Below, piece by piece: positions 35,580 through 45,489 of a stretch of 64,000 nt of DNA (the stretch's first letter is position 1; each line of letters starts with the position of its first letter). Made by a program: the position numbers and the translations under genes. The stretch is taken from NCBI RefSeq assembly GCF_014206945.1, contig NZ_JACHON010000004.1:124001-188000 (forward strand), given 5' to 3'. This DNA is from Gracilibacillus halotolerans (GTDB lineage: Bacteria; Bacillota; Bacilli; Bacillales; Amphibacillaceae). Under the pieces are notes generated by a model. The model was given only the letters and a program-made list of their open reading frames with translations, was not told the origin of the DNA and made no database searches.

Positions 35580-36413
35580 TTAGTCTATTCCATAATCAAA
35601 TTCATCTGGATGCGCTCCAATACGCTTTTCCAAATTCATTAACTCTATATCTTTAATATCATCGCTAGTTAATTCAAAATCAAATATATTTACATTTTCC
35701 AGTTGTCTTTCTTTATGAACAGATTTAGGGATAGTAATAATACCACTCTGAAATTGCCATCTTATAATAATTTGTGCTGGTGTTTTTGTGTGTTTAGCTG
35801 CAAGTTTCTTTAAAGTAGGATGGTCGAAATACCTAGCTTTGCCTAATGGCGCCCATGCTTCAACTAATATACCATGTTTATTACAAAACTCCTGTGTCTC
35901 AATTTGCTGAAGTTCTGGGTGGAGCTCAATTTGATTTACAGCTGGTGTTATTTCTGCAGATTGAAGAAGCTCCTCCAAATGGTGAGGTAGAAAGTTACTA
36001 ACACCAATTGCTTTCGCTTTTTCTTCTCGATAAATATCCTCCAATGCACGGTAAGTCTCCGTGTATTTTCCCGGAACTGGCCAATGAACCAAATATAAAT
36101 CAACGTAATCCATTTGCAGTCTAGATAGACTTCTATTGAATGCTGCTTTTGTCTCCTCATAGCCTTGCTCATCGTTCCATACTTTTGTTGTCACAAAAAT
36201 TTCTTCCCTTGGGATCCCGCTATCGCGAATAGCCTTGCCTACATCGGACTCATTTGCATACAACGAAGCTGTATCAATATGGCGATAGCCAATTTCCAAT
36301 GCAGATTTGACCGCTTCGTATACCTCTTTCCCAGGCTCAGCTTTATAAACACCAAGACCAATCGCGGGAATTTTTGTACCATTATTAAGTTCGTACGTCG
36401 TGCTAAGATTCAT
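35580..36413 (-). CDS. Aldo/keto reductase
   Basis: 277 aa, (beta/alpha)8 NADPH enzyme. The catalytic tetrad is visible as DTASLYANE (Asp, Tyr), TKVW (Lys) and LVHWP (His), with cofactor residues near the C-terminus (IPKSVHKERQLENVNIFDFEL). Similar to B. subtilis YvgN/YtbE, which reduce glyoxals and other aldehydes. The ATG 10 nt after GGAGG is used; the 24 codons upstream are leader. Third gene behind the PTS and DUF7916-like genes. Confidence 0.9.
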   Translation of the reverse strand: MNLSTTYELNNGTKIPAIGLGVYKAEPGKEVYEAVKSALEIGYRHIDTASLYANESDVGKAIRDSGIPREEIFVTTKVWNDEQGYEETKAAFNRSLSRLQMDYVDLYLVHWPVPGKYTETYRALEDIYREEKAKAIGVSNFLPHHLEELLQSAEITPAVNQIELHPELQQIETQEFCNKHGILVEAWAPLGKARYFDHPTLKKLAAKHTKTPAQIIIRWQFQSGIITIPKSVHKERQLENVNIFDFELTSDDIKDIELMNLEKRIGAHPDEFDYGID

Positions 36414-36487
36414 AAGACAAATGCCTCCCCTATCCAAATTAAACGCATTCATTTTTATCTTAGCGTATTTTTTTCTAAATCGCACGT

Positions 36488-37402
36488 CTAGCGATTAATA
36501 GAAGTAGCCATGCGAATATACGTATGTCGTTTGCCGCGGATTGCTATCGAATAATCCATGATTCTCTCTGGAACGGAAATACCATGGTAACCTGCATCCC
36601 CACAATGATGAACATCTGCTCCAGCCATTTTATTATATAATGCCATTTGTTGAATCGTTTCTTTATCTGCACCTTCTTGACTCGTACCTATTGTCGTAAG
36701 GGCTAGTGCACCTTTTTCATGAATTCTTTCTACTAATGCTTCTGTTTTGGCTAAAGTAGAACCAGGTACTGTTCCGACCCCAGGTATGAGTACGATATCC
36801 GCACCCGCGTCGATAAATGACCCAGCTACATCCGGAGTTAATATGCCACCCTTACCAACTTTCACGCCCGAGCTATGCATTTTCCCCGCGATAATAAAAA
36901 ATTGGTCTTCCGCTATTTCTTTTGCATAATGGATTGCTTGAATAATAGCCTCATTTGTTACTCCTGTTTTTGGATTCCCAGTGAAGCAAATAAAATCAAT
37001 CCCTAATTCTTTTGCCTTCTGTATCGAGCTTTTTGTTGCTGTCCTACCTTCGTTAAGCTTTTCTAATGTTTCCGTATTGTCAGCATTTTCATCCACTGGT
37101 TCTAAATTTATTCCTACTGGCCTTCCGATTAACTTTTTCATCGTAGTGATTACTTGATTCGAATCTACAGTCGGAAGGTCGTTAATATGAGGTGATGTCA
37201 CATTAAACTGATTTAAGAGAACTAGATCTGCACCAAAGGCAGAAACATATTCCGCGTTCGTTAGTCCTGGATATAAAGGAGATGCCTGAACAATTACTTC
37301 TGCTAACATCGTTCTTCCTTCAGACGCTTCAATGGCCTGTAGAAGTTCATTCTTATTCATTTTCTCAAAGTCTGACGCTGTACAATTCAATAAACGTTTC
37401 AT
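36488..37402 (-). CDS. PTS-associated TIM-barrel-like protein (DUF7916-like)
   Basis: 304 aa from the ATG after GAGGTGG. Opens with RLLNCTASDFEKMNKNELLQAI; mid-segments are FGADLVLLNQFNV, GRPVGINLEP, CFTGNPKTGV and IIAGKMH, then IDAGADIVLIPGVGTVPG and a final HHCGDAGYHG. The repeated beta-strand/Gly-Ala pattern suggests a TIM barrel. I recall this family next to PTS genes, where it is often called haloacid dehalogenase-like or PEP phosphonomutase-like without proof. It probably acts on the sugar phosphate delivered by the adjacent EIICB. No defined reaction. Confidence 0.65.
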   Translation of the reverse strand: MKRLLNCTASDFEKMNKNELLQAIEASEGRTMLAEVIVQASPLYPGLTNAEYVSAFGADLVLLNQFNVTSPHINDLPTVDSNQVITTMKKLIGRPVGINLEPVDENADNTETLEKLNEGRTATKSSIQKAKELGIDFICFTGNPKTGVTNEAIIQAIHYAKEIAEDQFFIIAGKMHSSGVKVGKGGILTPDVAGSFIDAGADIVLIPGVGTVPGSTLAKTEALVERIHEKGALALTTIGTSQEGADKETIQQMALYNKMAGADVHHCGDAGYHGISVPERIMDYSIAIRGKRHTYIRMATSINR

Positions 37403-37434
37403 TAAATGCCACCTCACATCTATTTTCAAGAGAA

Positions 37435-37490
37435 GAGACAAAAGAAGTTAGCATTGGTTGATTTCCTCACTGATAACATTCTTTTGTCTC
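37435..37490 (-). other. Intercistronic 12-bp-stem hairpin
   Basis: GAGACAAAAGAA and its perfect complement, with inner GTTA/TAAC, lie between the PTS gene and the DUF7916-like gene. No T run follows on the minus strand, so RNA processing or partial termination is more likely than full termination. Confidence 0.6.
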
Positions 37491-37498
37491 CTATTCTT

Positions 37499-38953
37499 TT
37501 ATCGTTTATGAAGCTTTTTCACTTCATCGGCTACTGCTTGAACTTGAGTCCCTACAATAACCTGCACACTATTCTTCCCTGTTTTCTGAATTCCTGGTAC
37601 ACCAGTTCTTTTGATTTTTTGTTCATCAATTTTGTCTGCATCCTCTACCTCTAGTCGAAGTCTAGTTGCACAATTGTCGACAGAAATAAGGTTTTCATTT
37701 CCACCTAACCCTTCAAATATTTGTTCCGCCATTGTTGCATATTTATCACCCGAAGAAGATGGGGACGTTTTTGCCTCTAATACTTCTTCATCGTCTTCTT
37801 CCCTACCAGGTGTTTTCAAATTTAACCTTACAATTAAGAAGCGGAAGAGAAAATAATAAATCACTGCAAATACGAGACCTTGTACCATTAACATCCACGG
37901 TTGATTTGCTAATGGTAATCGTGAGCTTAACAAAAAGTCGATTAGGCCTGCACTGAAACCAAACCCTGCAGTCCATTCAAAGGAAGCAGCAATAAATAAT
38001 GAAAGTCCAGTTAGTACAGCGTGTACGACATATAATACTGGCGCTAAAAACATAAACGAGAACTCAATTGGCTCTGTCACACCTGTTAAAAATGCTGCAA
38101 AAGCCCCGGCCATTAATAGTGAAGCTGCCTGTTTTTTTCGTTTTGTTTTTGCTGTATGATACATCGCCAAACAAGCTGCTGGTAACCCAAACATCATTAT
38201 CGGGAAGTAACCAGCCTGATAACGACCAGTGATACCCTTTTCCCCTTCACCAGCCCAGAATTTAGCAATATCATCAATCCCGGCAACGTCAAACCAAAAT
38301 ACATTATTTAACGCATGATGTAGTCCTACTGGAATTAAAATACGGTTAAAAAAGCCGTATAAACCTGCACCTAGAGCTCCTAGGTTACTAATCATTTCAC
38401 CAAAGCTAACTAGACCGCTATATACAATTGGCCAGATAAATAAAAGAATAAGAGAAACAATTAACATAGTTCCAGCAGTCAATATCGGCACAAGCCTTTT
38501 ACCACTAAAGAAAGCCAATGCATCTGGTAGCCTCACATGACTAAATCGATTATATAAAGCAGCAGATATTAATCCAGCAATAATTCCAATAAAGACATTC
38601 TCTATATTGTCGCCAAAGGCTGGGTTTACGTCTCCCGCATCTATTTGAAGCAAATTTGCTACGTTATCAGTAGAGAGAACCGTTGTCACAACGAGGTACC
38701 CTACTAAACCACTTAAGGCAGAGGCCCCATCCTTTTCCTTCGTCATTCCAATAGCAACACCAACTGCAAATAGAATCGGTATAAAGTCCAAAATAGCTTT
38801 TCCTGCACTAATTAGGAATGCTGCATACACGTTGCCTGATCCCCAACCATCTGAATCAATCGCATAACCTATCCCCATTAGGATTGCAGCTGCAGGTAAT
38901 ACTGCAACAGGGAGCATTAACGACTTACCTAGATTTTGAAGATATTTCAACAT
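37499..38953 (-). CDS. PTS EIICB transporter, glucose/N-acetylglucosamine type
   Basis: 484 aa. N-terminal EIIC (about 1-375, LPVAVLPAAAILMGIGYAI; GLHHALNNVFWF; GVTEPIEFSFMFLAP) followed by a linker and an EIIB domain (about 405-484) with the phosphorylated Cys in DNCATRLR. It imports and phosphorylates a hexose or amino sugar. No EIIA domain, so it must borrow one. The wording is closest to NagP/PtsG-type; substrate not proven. Followed by the DUF7916-like protein and an aldo/keto reductase. Confidence 0.88.
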   Translation of the reverse strand: MLKYLQNLGKSLMLPVAVLPAAAILMGIGYAIDSDGWGSGNVYAAFLISAGKAILDFIPILFAVGVAIGMTKEKDGASALSGLVGYLVVTTVLSTDNVANLLQIDAGDVNPAFGDNIENVFIGIIAGLISAALYNRFSHVRLPDALAFFSGKRLVPILTAGTMLIVSLILLFIWPIVYSGLVSFGEMISNLGALGAGLYGFFNRILIPVGLHHALNNVFWFDVAGIDDIAKFWAGEGEKGITGRYQAGYFPIMMFGLPAACLAMYHTAKTKRKKQAASLLMAGAFAAFLTGVTEPIEFSFMFLAPVLYVVHAVLTGLSLFIAASFEWTAGFGFSAGLIDFLLSSRLPLANQPWMLMVQGLVFAVIYYFLFRFLIVRLNLKTPGREEDDEEVLEAKTSPSSSGDKYATMAEQIFEGLGGNENLISVDNCATRLRLEVEDADKIDEQKIKRTGVPGIQKTGKNSVQVIVGTQVQAVADEVKKLHKR

Positions 38954-39133
38954 CAGATTTCGTCCTCCTTATTCATTTTTTTATTGGTGCCCTGTAAAAA
39001 AATAAGTATTATTCTAATTGTATGTTTCCCATATTGAATGAATGTACTCTAACTAATTGAATGATTACAAGAAAAAAAGAAGCCCAAACCTACAATAGGT
39101 AGCACGGACTCCATAAATATAACGACGATTGAT

Positions 39134-40210
39134 TTAATCCCATTTAGCTTGTTGAAGGATAGCATCTATTACTTTTTGCTTTGCTTCACTAACTTGATAC
39201 TCTAACATCTTCTCACGAATTGTGTATTTTTCTTTCTTCAAAGCTAATAATTTTTCCTCAAGACTAGCTTTTTCGAGATCTTCTTCTTCTAACACCTTAC
39301 AATAACCTTGCTTCTCAAACGAACGCGCATTGAGAATTTGGTCCCCTCTTGACGCTTGGCGTGATAAGGGAATGAGTAACATTGGCTTTCGTAAGGCTAA
39401 GAACTCAAAGATGGCATTTGCTCCCGCTCGCGAACAAACGAAATCGGTGATTGCAAATAAATCCTTTAATTCATCCTGGACATATTCAAATTGAACATAA
39501 CCTTGTTGTTCATAGGCTGTATCCACATTATCTTTACCACAAATGTGAATAATTTGGAAATGCTCTAATAAGGTATCTAAATTATCCCGAACGGCATCAT
39601 TAATTTTTTTCGAGCCCGCGCTTCCTCCCATAATCAATAATACGTCTTTTCCACCTGTAAAACCTGTCAGCTTATATCCTTTATTTCTCTCACCTTGAAA
39701 TAGCTCTTCTCGAACTACGGCACCAATATAGGTAGCTTTTTCCTCTGGTAAATATTTCATTGTTTCTGGAAAAGTAGCCAATACTTTGCGTGCAAATGGT
39801 ATTGCTAATTTATTCGCTAAACCAGGTGTATAATCCGATTCGTGAATAACTGCAGGAACTCCGCGCATTTTCGCTGCAGCAAGTACTGGAACGGAAACGA
39901 AACCACCTTTAGAGAAAATAACAGCAGGTTTTTTTTTGCCAATGATTCGATGAGCTTGCCCAGTACCATTCAATACTTTAAACGGGTCCTTAAAGTTTTC
40001 AATCGAAAAATATCTTCTTAATTTTCCAGTTGATATCGAGTGATAGGTAACACCCCGCAGTGATTGTATGAGATCCTTTTCTATTCCGTTTTTTGATCCG
40101 ATATAATCAACCTTCCAACCATTTTCTAAAAAGTACGGAATGATGGCTAGATTGACCATTACATGCCCCGCAGTGCCGCCTCCAGTAAAAATAATTTGCT
40201 TCTCCTTCAT
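39134..40210 (-). CDS. murG: MurG family UDP-GlcNAc:muramyl-pentapeptide transferase
   Basis: 358 aa, GT28 glycosyltransferase. N-terminal donor loop [16 protein letters not shown], acceptor-side [14 protein letters not shown], and the C-terminal UDP-GlcNAc pocket ([22 protein letters not shown]). MurG makes lipid II on the inner membrane face. It is outside any cell-wall (dcw) cluster, so it may be a second MurG, as found in B. cereus relatives; the main copy cannot be checked here. Start at the ATG after GAGGGAG. Overlapping promoter region with the divergent MATE gene. Confidence 0.88.
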   Translation of the reverse strand: MKEKQIIFTGGGTAGHVMVNLAIIPYFLENGWKVDYIGSKNGIEKDLIQSLRGVTYHSISTGKLRRYFSIENFKDPFKVLNGTGQAHRIIGKKKPAVIFSKGGFVSVPVLAAAKMRGVPAVIHESDYTPGLANKLAIPFARKVLATFPETMKYLPEEKATYIGAVVREELFQGERNKGYKLTGFTGGKDVLLIMGGSAGSKKINDAVRDNLDTLLEHFQIIHICGKDNVDTAYEQQGYVQFEYVQDELKDLFAITDFVCSRAGANAIFEFLALRKPMLLIPLSRQASRGDQILNARSFEKQGYCKVLEEEDLEKASLEEKLLALKKEKYTIREKMLEYQVSEAKQKVIDAILQQAKWD

Positions 40211-40297
40211 ATATATCTCCCTCTCAAAATTAACCAGTATCATTTAAAATATGCTATAATGCTTTGTGCTATTATATCAATTAAAGGAAGTATGACC

Positions 40298-41653
40298 ATG
40301 TATGCAACTAAGACTTTAAAAGAAAAAATTAAACTATTATTGATTATACTTATTCCTATTCTAATCACGCAAGTAAGTATGTATGCGATGAACTTTTTTG
40401 ACACGATTATGTCTGGCCGTGCAGGAGCTAGTGAGTTGGCCGGTGTCGCAATTGGCTCCAGTCTGTGGGTACCTATCTCAACAGGGATAAATGGTATTCT
40501 AATGGCGATGTCTCCGATTGTGGCACATTACATTGGTGCTCAGGAAGAAAAGAAAATTCAATTTAGTGTTCAACAAGGCATTTATCTAGCAATTGGATTA
40601 GGTGCTATTGTTAGTGTAATAGGATATTTTTTAATTGATCCGATTCTTAATTTGATGGATTTAGAACCACAAGTGCGACATGTAGCGAAGTATTACTTAA
40701 TTTCATTAGGTTTTGGAATTATACCTATGTTCATTTACAATTTACTGCGATGTTATATAGATGGTTTAGGGCAAACAAGAACATCGATGGTAATCGTATT
40801 AATCGCTCTACCGATTAATATACTACTAAACTACATTTTTATTTTCGGAAAACTAGGTGTTCCAGCTATGGGTGGGATTGGTGCCGGAATTGCAACAGCA
40901 ATCACATTTTTCATTAACATGACGTTATCCATTATTATCGTTTATCGGGTTGAACCTTTTCGTACTCATCGTATTTTTAATAATTGGAAAAAAATCAATT
41001 TCCATGAATGGTGGCAACAGCTTCGTATTGGGGTTCCTATCGGATTTTCGATATTCTTTGAAGTAAGTATTTTTGCCGCGGTAACCCTTTTACTCAGTGC
41101 ATATGGAACAAACACTTTAGCAGCACACCAAGCAGCCAATAGTTTTGCGTCTCTGTTGTATATGATACCTTTAAGCATTGCGATGTCTCTAACCATTGCT
41201 GTTGGATATGAAGTTGGTGCCAAGAGGATGAGCGATGCTAAGACATACGCATATACAGGAATCGTCTCCGGTGTATTTTTCTCTTTATTTGCCGGTGGTA
41301 TTATTTATTTATTAGATACGCAAGTGGCAGGACTATATAGTAATAATCCTGAAGTTATTGAGTTAACAAAAAATTTCTTGTACTTTGCGATATTTTTCCA
41401 ATTTGCTGATGGAGTCGCCGCACCAATTCAAGGAGTTTTACGAGGATATAAGGATGTAAACATTACATTTTGGATGGCATTGATTTCATACTGGGCCATT
41501 GGTTTACCAAGTGGATATTTATTAGCAAATTACACAACGATGGATGCTTACGGTTATTGGATGGGACTGATTATAGGTCTAACTGTTGGTGCTATCACAT
41601 TGTTTAGTAGAATGTATTATCTTCAAAAACGATTAGAAAAGAAATTAACATAG
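40298..41653 (+). CDS. MATE family multidrug/sodium efflux protein
   Basis: 451 aa, normal MATE length, 12 TMs in two homologous bundles. Recognisable motifs are MNFFDTIMSGRAGASELAGVAIGSS in the N-half and AAHQAANSFASLLYMIPLSIAMSLTIAVG in the C-half. Exports cationic drugs with Na+ or H+. The second of two close ATGs is chosen, since AAGGA sits 9 nt before it. Ends with a strong terminator. Confidence 0.92.
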   Translation: MYATKTLKEKIKLLLIILIPILITQVSMYAMNFFDTIMSGRAGASELAGVAIGSSLWVPISTGINGILMAMSPIVAHYIGAQEEKKIQFSVQQGIYLAIGLGAIVSVIGYFLIDPILNLMDLEPQVRHVAKYYLISLGFGIIPMFIYNLLRCYIDGLGQTRTSMVIVLIALPINILLNYIFIFGKLGVPAMGGIGAGIATAITFFINMTLSIIIVYRVEPFRTHRIFNNWKKINFHEWWQQLRIGVPIGFSIFFEVSIFAAVTLLLSAYGTNTLAAHQAANSFASLLYMIPLSIAMSLTIAVGYEVGAKRMSDAKTYAYTGIVSGVFFSLFAGGIIYLLDTQVAGLYSNNPEVIELTKNFLYFAIFFQFADGVAAPIQGVLRGYKDVNITFWMALISYWAIGLPSGYLLANYTTMDAYGYWMGLIIGLTVGAITLFSRMYYLQKRLEKKLT

Positions 41654-41661
41654 TTAGAATA

Positions 41662-41697
41662 CAGAGTCTACTTGGATTAGTAGGCTCTGTTTTTTTA
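41662..41697 (+). terminator. Terminator of MATE gene
   Basis: 11-pair stem CAGAGTCTACT / AGTAGGCTCTG followed by seven T residues. Confidence 0.92.
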
Positions 41698-41936
41698 TAA
41701 TACTCTCTGTTCATCATGAAATTAATTTAGAATATGTGAACTATTAGGAATCCCAAGCCACTGGTTTTATTTAAAAGTGAAGTAGCATTTATATTTGTTT
41801 AAAGGTAATATAGTAAAAATTAGGTAATTATATGATACTATAATGTTATGAAATTAAGCGTTTTTTATCTATAGAAAAATATTGAACACCGATTTAAAGT
41901 TTTAATACATTACGTGAACAAGTAAGGGGAAAAAAA

Positions 41937-42425
41937 GTGAAAAACGACTTGGAAAAAAGACTAGTATATTTGTTTTCGGGAGAATTTGCAGCAGTAATTA
42001 CGTTTATTTTTGTTTACTTCTTTTATCGTTCCGCTATTTCGATTGATACTTTTACACTGAACTATGTATTTGTCACGTTAAACTTTATCTTGCTACAAGG
42101 GAGTCTTTTTTGGTTTATAAAATGGAGAAGGTTAAAAACTAAAAGATTGATCTTCCCAAAGCTTTATAGAACGTTCATTATCTTTAAAAAAATTAATTTT
42201 ATACTTTTATGTGCAACACCAATTATTTTACTAATTGAAATGTATATAATGAGTAGCTCTTTTTTGTCCGCAATTTTTCTTATTATGATTATCTACGGAT
42301 TTGCTATCATTGAGTATATTAACTATTATCACATACAATTAACTAACTATAATAATGGACGAGGGAAAAAAGCTTCCATTGCAAAAGAAATTAGAAAATA
42401 TTCTAAGCGTCAATTGGATTTTTAA
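41937..42425 (+). CDS. Uncharacterised membrane protein, 162 aa
   Basis: Four predicted TMs (about 12-30, 40-60, 88-106, 110-130) and a basic C-terminal tail (GRGKKASIAKEIRKYSKRQLDF). GTG start, ribosome site AAGGGGA. I do not recognise a family. First of three genes in an unusually AT-rich stretch with AAA/ATA-heavy codon use. It could be recently acquired. Confidence 0.6.
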   Translation: MKNDLEKRLVYLFSGEFAAVITFIFVYFFYRSAISIDTFTLNYVFVTLNFILLQGSLFWFIKWRRLKTKRLIFPKLYRTFIIFKKINFILLCATPIILLIEMYIMSSSFLSAIFLIMIIYGFAIIEYINYYHIQLTNYNNGRGKKASIAKEIRKYSKRQLDF

Positions 42426-42472
42426 TAATTGAATTATTCAATACACTGATATTAATCTGGGAGGTCAGCTAT

Positions 42473-43216
42473 ATGGATAGGAAACCAACTATTTTGGTAC
42501 TAGGTACAGACCATTTAGATAACCCAAATAACGGGGATATGTTTATGAGTGAAACCGAAGATATTCTTAATATAAATAGGCAAATCGAAATTAACCAGGT
42601 TATTAATTCTCTAAGAGAATTCAATCCGACAAAAATTGCTTTGGAAGTATTAACAAATAATCAAAGCAAGCTAAACCACGATTATCAGTCTTATCTAAAT
42701 GGCAACTTCGAACTAACCTCAAACGAACGTCATCAATTTGGCTTTCAGTTGGCTAAAGTTATGAACTTAAGAGAACTATTTGCTGTTGATTGGAACGAAA
42801 GTATTGAAGGGGTTCCGGATTTAGGGAGTATTCTAGCGGCAAACAAATCAGATCTATTTGATGAAGTAGCTGAAAAAGGTAAACAGGTAACCTTAAAGAC
42901 CGAGAATTATTTTAAAAAGCATACAATAAAAGAATTTTTACTTTGGCTTAATGACGAAGAAAACGTTAAATCGAACCATGAAATATATATGAAGCTTGCA
43001 TTAGTGGGGAGTAAAAATAAACCAATTGGTTCAATGTGGGTAGCACAATATTGGTATTATAGAAATATGGTTATCTATAAAAATATAGTAGAGCTAATAG
43101 ATTCAAACGAAGATAGAATTTTAGTATTATATGGTGCTGGTCATCTAAAATTGCTGAACCAGTTTTTTTTGGATAGCAATATTTTCGATGTGGAAAAGGT
43201 ACAAGACTATCTTTAA
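42473..43216 (+). CDS. DUF5694-like protein, possible TraB/Tiki-type fold
   Basis: 247 aa, no signal peptide. Starts ILVLGTDHLDNP and ends ILVLYGAGHLKLLNQFF. The pair of strand-plus-GxxH motifs at both ends, with a central FNPTKIALEV and EIF-like helices, is the layout of the TraB/PrgY/ChaN/EreA superfamily. The family is uncharacterised; some superfamily members are metal-dependent hydrolases. Good ribosome site (GGGAGG). Second gene of the AT-rich trio. Confidence 0.65.
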   Translation: MDRKPTILVLGTDHLDNPNNGDMFMSETEDILNINRQIEINQVINSLREFNPTKIALEVLTNNQSKLNHDYQSYLNGNFELTSNERHQFGFQLAKVMNLRELFAVDWNESIEGVPDLGSILAANKSDLFDEVAEKGKQVTLKTENYFKKHTIKEFLLWLNDEENVKSNHEIYMKLALVGSKNKPIGSMWVAQYWYYRNMVIYKNIVELIDSNEDRILVLYGAGHLKLLNQFFLDSNIFDVEKVQDYL

Positions 43217-43290
43217 CAGACAGTCAGGAATTCAAAAATACATTTCCATTAAAAATATATATTCAACACGCTTTATCGGGGGGCTAAGAA

Positions 43291-43800
43291 ATGAAGGTAT
43301 TATACGCATCTGGAATACTTTCTAAAGAGGAGTTTGTTAAATTAAATGTTTTTCACAGAAGAGGATTCAGTTTTATTGTTTCCATTTTTGTTCCTTTATA
43401 TTTTTTCATCACAAACGATTATAATTTTAATTTAAACTTTATCCTTTTAATACCTTTTATGTTTATTTTTATTCTGTTACTTATAATTATGTCGAAAATG
43501 CTTTTTAAATATTCCGCTCGTAAACAGTTCGATAGTGATCCATTGGCTAGGCTAGAAAGAAAATACACAATAACAACAACAGGAATTACTGAACAGATTA
43601 TAGGGAAATCTCATGTAGATTTTAAATGGAGTGACGTTAAAAAGAGCTTTGAACTAGACCATTTATTTGTGTTGTACATATCAAATAGATCCGCCCTGCT
43701 TATACCTAAAAAATTTTTCAATTCGGCTGAGGACATATCTGCTTTTAAGGAAATTGCAAATGAAAACCTAAGACATAAGATTAAAAGGAAGTTCATTTAA
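43291..43800 (+). CDS. YcxB-like membrane protein
   Basis: 169 aa. Two TMs near the N-terminus (about 28-44 and 50-70) precede a cytoplasmic beta-rich domain (TITTTGITEQIIGKSHVDFKWSDVKK; LFVLYISNRSALLIPKKFF), the pattern of YcxB-like C-terminal domains. Function unknown. Ribosome site GGGGGG, third of the AT-rich group. Confidence 0.68.
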   Translation: MKVLYASGILSKEEFVKLNVFHRRGFSFIVSIFVPLYFFITNDYNFNLNFILLIPFMFIFILLLIIMSKMLFKYSARKQFDSDPLARLERKYTITTTGITEQIIGKSHVDFKWSDVKKSFELDHLFVLYISNRSALLIPKKFFNSAEDISAFKEIANENLRHKIKRKFI

Positions 43801-43880
43801 TACTATAATGAAACTACTATACCGTCTTTTCGCGATCAAACTTCTGATACACTTATAATATAGATACATTTAAGAAACAA

Positions 43881-43910
43881 ATAAGAGCTCCCCTATTTGG
43901 AAGCTCTTAT
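43881..43910 (-). terminator. Terminator of aldehyde dehydrogenase gene
   Basis: ATAAGAGCT / AGCTCTTAT stem with inner C/G pairs and T-rich tail on the minus strand. Confidence 0.75.
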
Positions 43911-43941
43911 GTACCACTCTATTTCAACTAATAGAACGTCT

Positions 43942-45366
43942 TTAAAAATCTAAGTTCAATACGATTAATTTTTCGTTCGTCATTTCTTTAATGGTGTATT
44001 TTGGACCTTCTTTGCCGCTACCACTATTTTTCACTCCGCCGTATGGCATTAAATCTACACGGTAGGAGGATGCATCATTTACCATCATCCCTCCCACTTC
44101 CATATGTTTCGCTGCATAAAAAGCGGTATTAATATTATTCGTAAAGATAGCACCCTGTAGACCGTATTTAGACTGATTTACATCGATAAGACAATCATCG
44201 ATATTTTCAAATTCCGTAATCGTTACAACTGGAGCAAATATTTCTTCACAGACCACCTTCATATTTCTCGACACGTTTGTTAAAACTGTCGGCTCTAGTA
44301 AGGCACCTTCACGATTACCACCGTATGCTATTGTAGCACCATTTCGTACGGCTTCTTGAATCCATTCCTCAGCTCTTTTTGCTTCTTTTTCATCGATCAT
44401 TGGACCAATATCTGTTGTAGGATCGGACGGATTACCAACATTCAAAGCCTTAATTTCATCGAGAAATTTAGTTAAAAATTCTTCCCTAATCTCTTTGTGT
44501 AAATATACTCTTTGGACAGCGATACAAACTTGTCCAGCATACGCAAAGCTCTGCGCTGCTATTGCTTTGCTTGCCTTCGTTAGATCAGCATCTTTATCTA
44601 CAATAACCGGAGAATTATTGCCGAGTTCAAGAATTAACTTTTTCAGCCCTGTTTTTTGTTTGAATTGTAATCCAACGTCTGTACTTCCTGTAAATGTATA
44701 TAGAGCAATACGTTCATCTTCCATTAATACATTACCTACTGTAGATCCAGGACCTGGCAATACATGTAACATTCCTGCAGGCAGACCAGCTTCTTGTAAA
44801 ATTTCAGCTAGTTTAATAGCAGAAATAGGTGTTTGACTTGCTGGTTTCAAGATAACAGTATTTCCGGCAGCTAGTGCTGGTGCTATTTTGTGTGCCACTA
44901 GGTTTAGTGGAAAATTAAATGGACTGATAGCAGCTACTATCCCAACTGGTACACGAATCGTGAACGCAAGTCTATTTTCTGATCCGGGAGCAGATTCTAC
45001 TGGCACTCCTTCACCCGTAATTCTTTTTGCTTCTTCCGCAGATACGAGAAGTGTCTCTACTGCTCTATCGACTTCTCCTCGTGATTGTTTGATTGGCTTG
45101 CCAGCTTCTTGCATGATGATTTGAGCCATCTCTTCCTTTTGTTCTTGAAGTAGATTAGCTGCTTTATACAAGATTTGATATCTTTCATATGCTGAAAGTG
45201 TGTTATTTTTAAAAGCATCCTCAGCACTATCAATAGCTTGAAGCACTAGCTTTTTATCAGCTTTACTCACTTCTGCAATAGGCTCTTGTTTATATTTATC
45301 AGTAACTTGGATTTTTTCATCGGTATTAAGCCATTCCCCATCTATAAGTAGTGAATATTGTTTCAT
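43942..45366 (-). CDS. NAD(P)-dependent aldehyde dehydrogenase
   Basis: 474 aa, ALDH superfamily. Landmarks: oxyanion Asn in SPFNFPLN, cofactor Lys in LKPASQTP, FTGSTDVG, general-base Glu in LELGNNS, and catalytic Cys in YAGQVCIAVQR. The shorter FNFPLN-type sequence fits lactaldehyde/glycolaldehyde- or phosphoglyceraldehyde-type members; substrate not determined. Stands alone between its terminator and the dispersed 41-bp repeat unit. Confidence 0.87.
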   Translation of the reverse strand: MKQYSLLIDGEWLNTDEKIQVTDKYKQEPIAEVSKADKKLVLQAIDSAEDAFKNNTLSAYERYQILYKAANLLQEQKEEMAQIIMQEAGKPIKQSRGEVDRAVETLLVSAEEAKRITGEGVPVESAPGSENRLAFTIRVPVGIVAAISPFNFPLNLVAHKIAPALAAGNTVILKPASQTPISAIKLAEILQEAGLPAGMLHVLPGPGSTVGNVLMEDERIALYTFTGSTDVGLQFKQKTGLKKLILELGNNSPVIVDKDADLTKASKAIAAQSFAYAGQVCIAVQRVYLHKEIREEFLTKFLDEIKALNVGNPSDPTTDIGPMIDEKEAKRAEEWIQEAVRNGATIAYGGNREGALLEPTVLTNVSRNMKVVCEEIFAPVVTITEFENIDDCLIDVNQSKYGLQGAIFTNNINTAFYAAKHMEVGGMMVNDASSYRVDLMPYGGVKNSGSGKEGPKYTIKEMTNEKLIVLNLDF

Positions 45367-45448
45367 GATATTCTCTCCCCTTAACGTTGTACGGGTCCTC
45401 TCCCTTATGTATTGTCTATGATGTTTTTTATGTCTGGTATCGTCTATT

Positions 45449-45488
45449 TCTATCCAGAGTCAAGTACCCTCTATCAAGAGTGAAAGCT
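45449..45488. repeat. Dispersed dimer of the 41-bp repeat family
   Basis: TCTATCCAGAGT plus CAAGTACCC (21 bp), followed by TCTATCAAGAGT plus GAAAG. The same two-half design as the array at 10839-11371, lying immediately beyond the nupC stop codon. Confidence 0.7.
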
Positions 45489-45489
45489 C

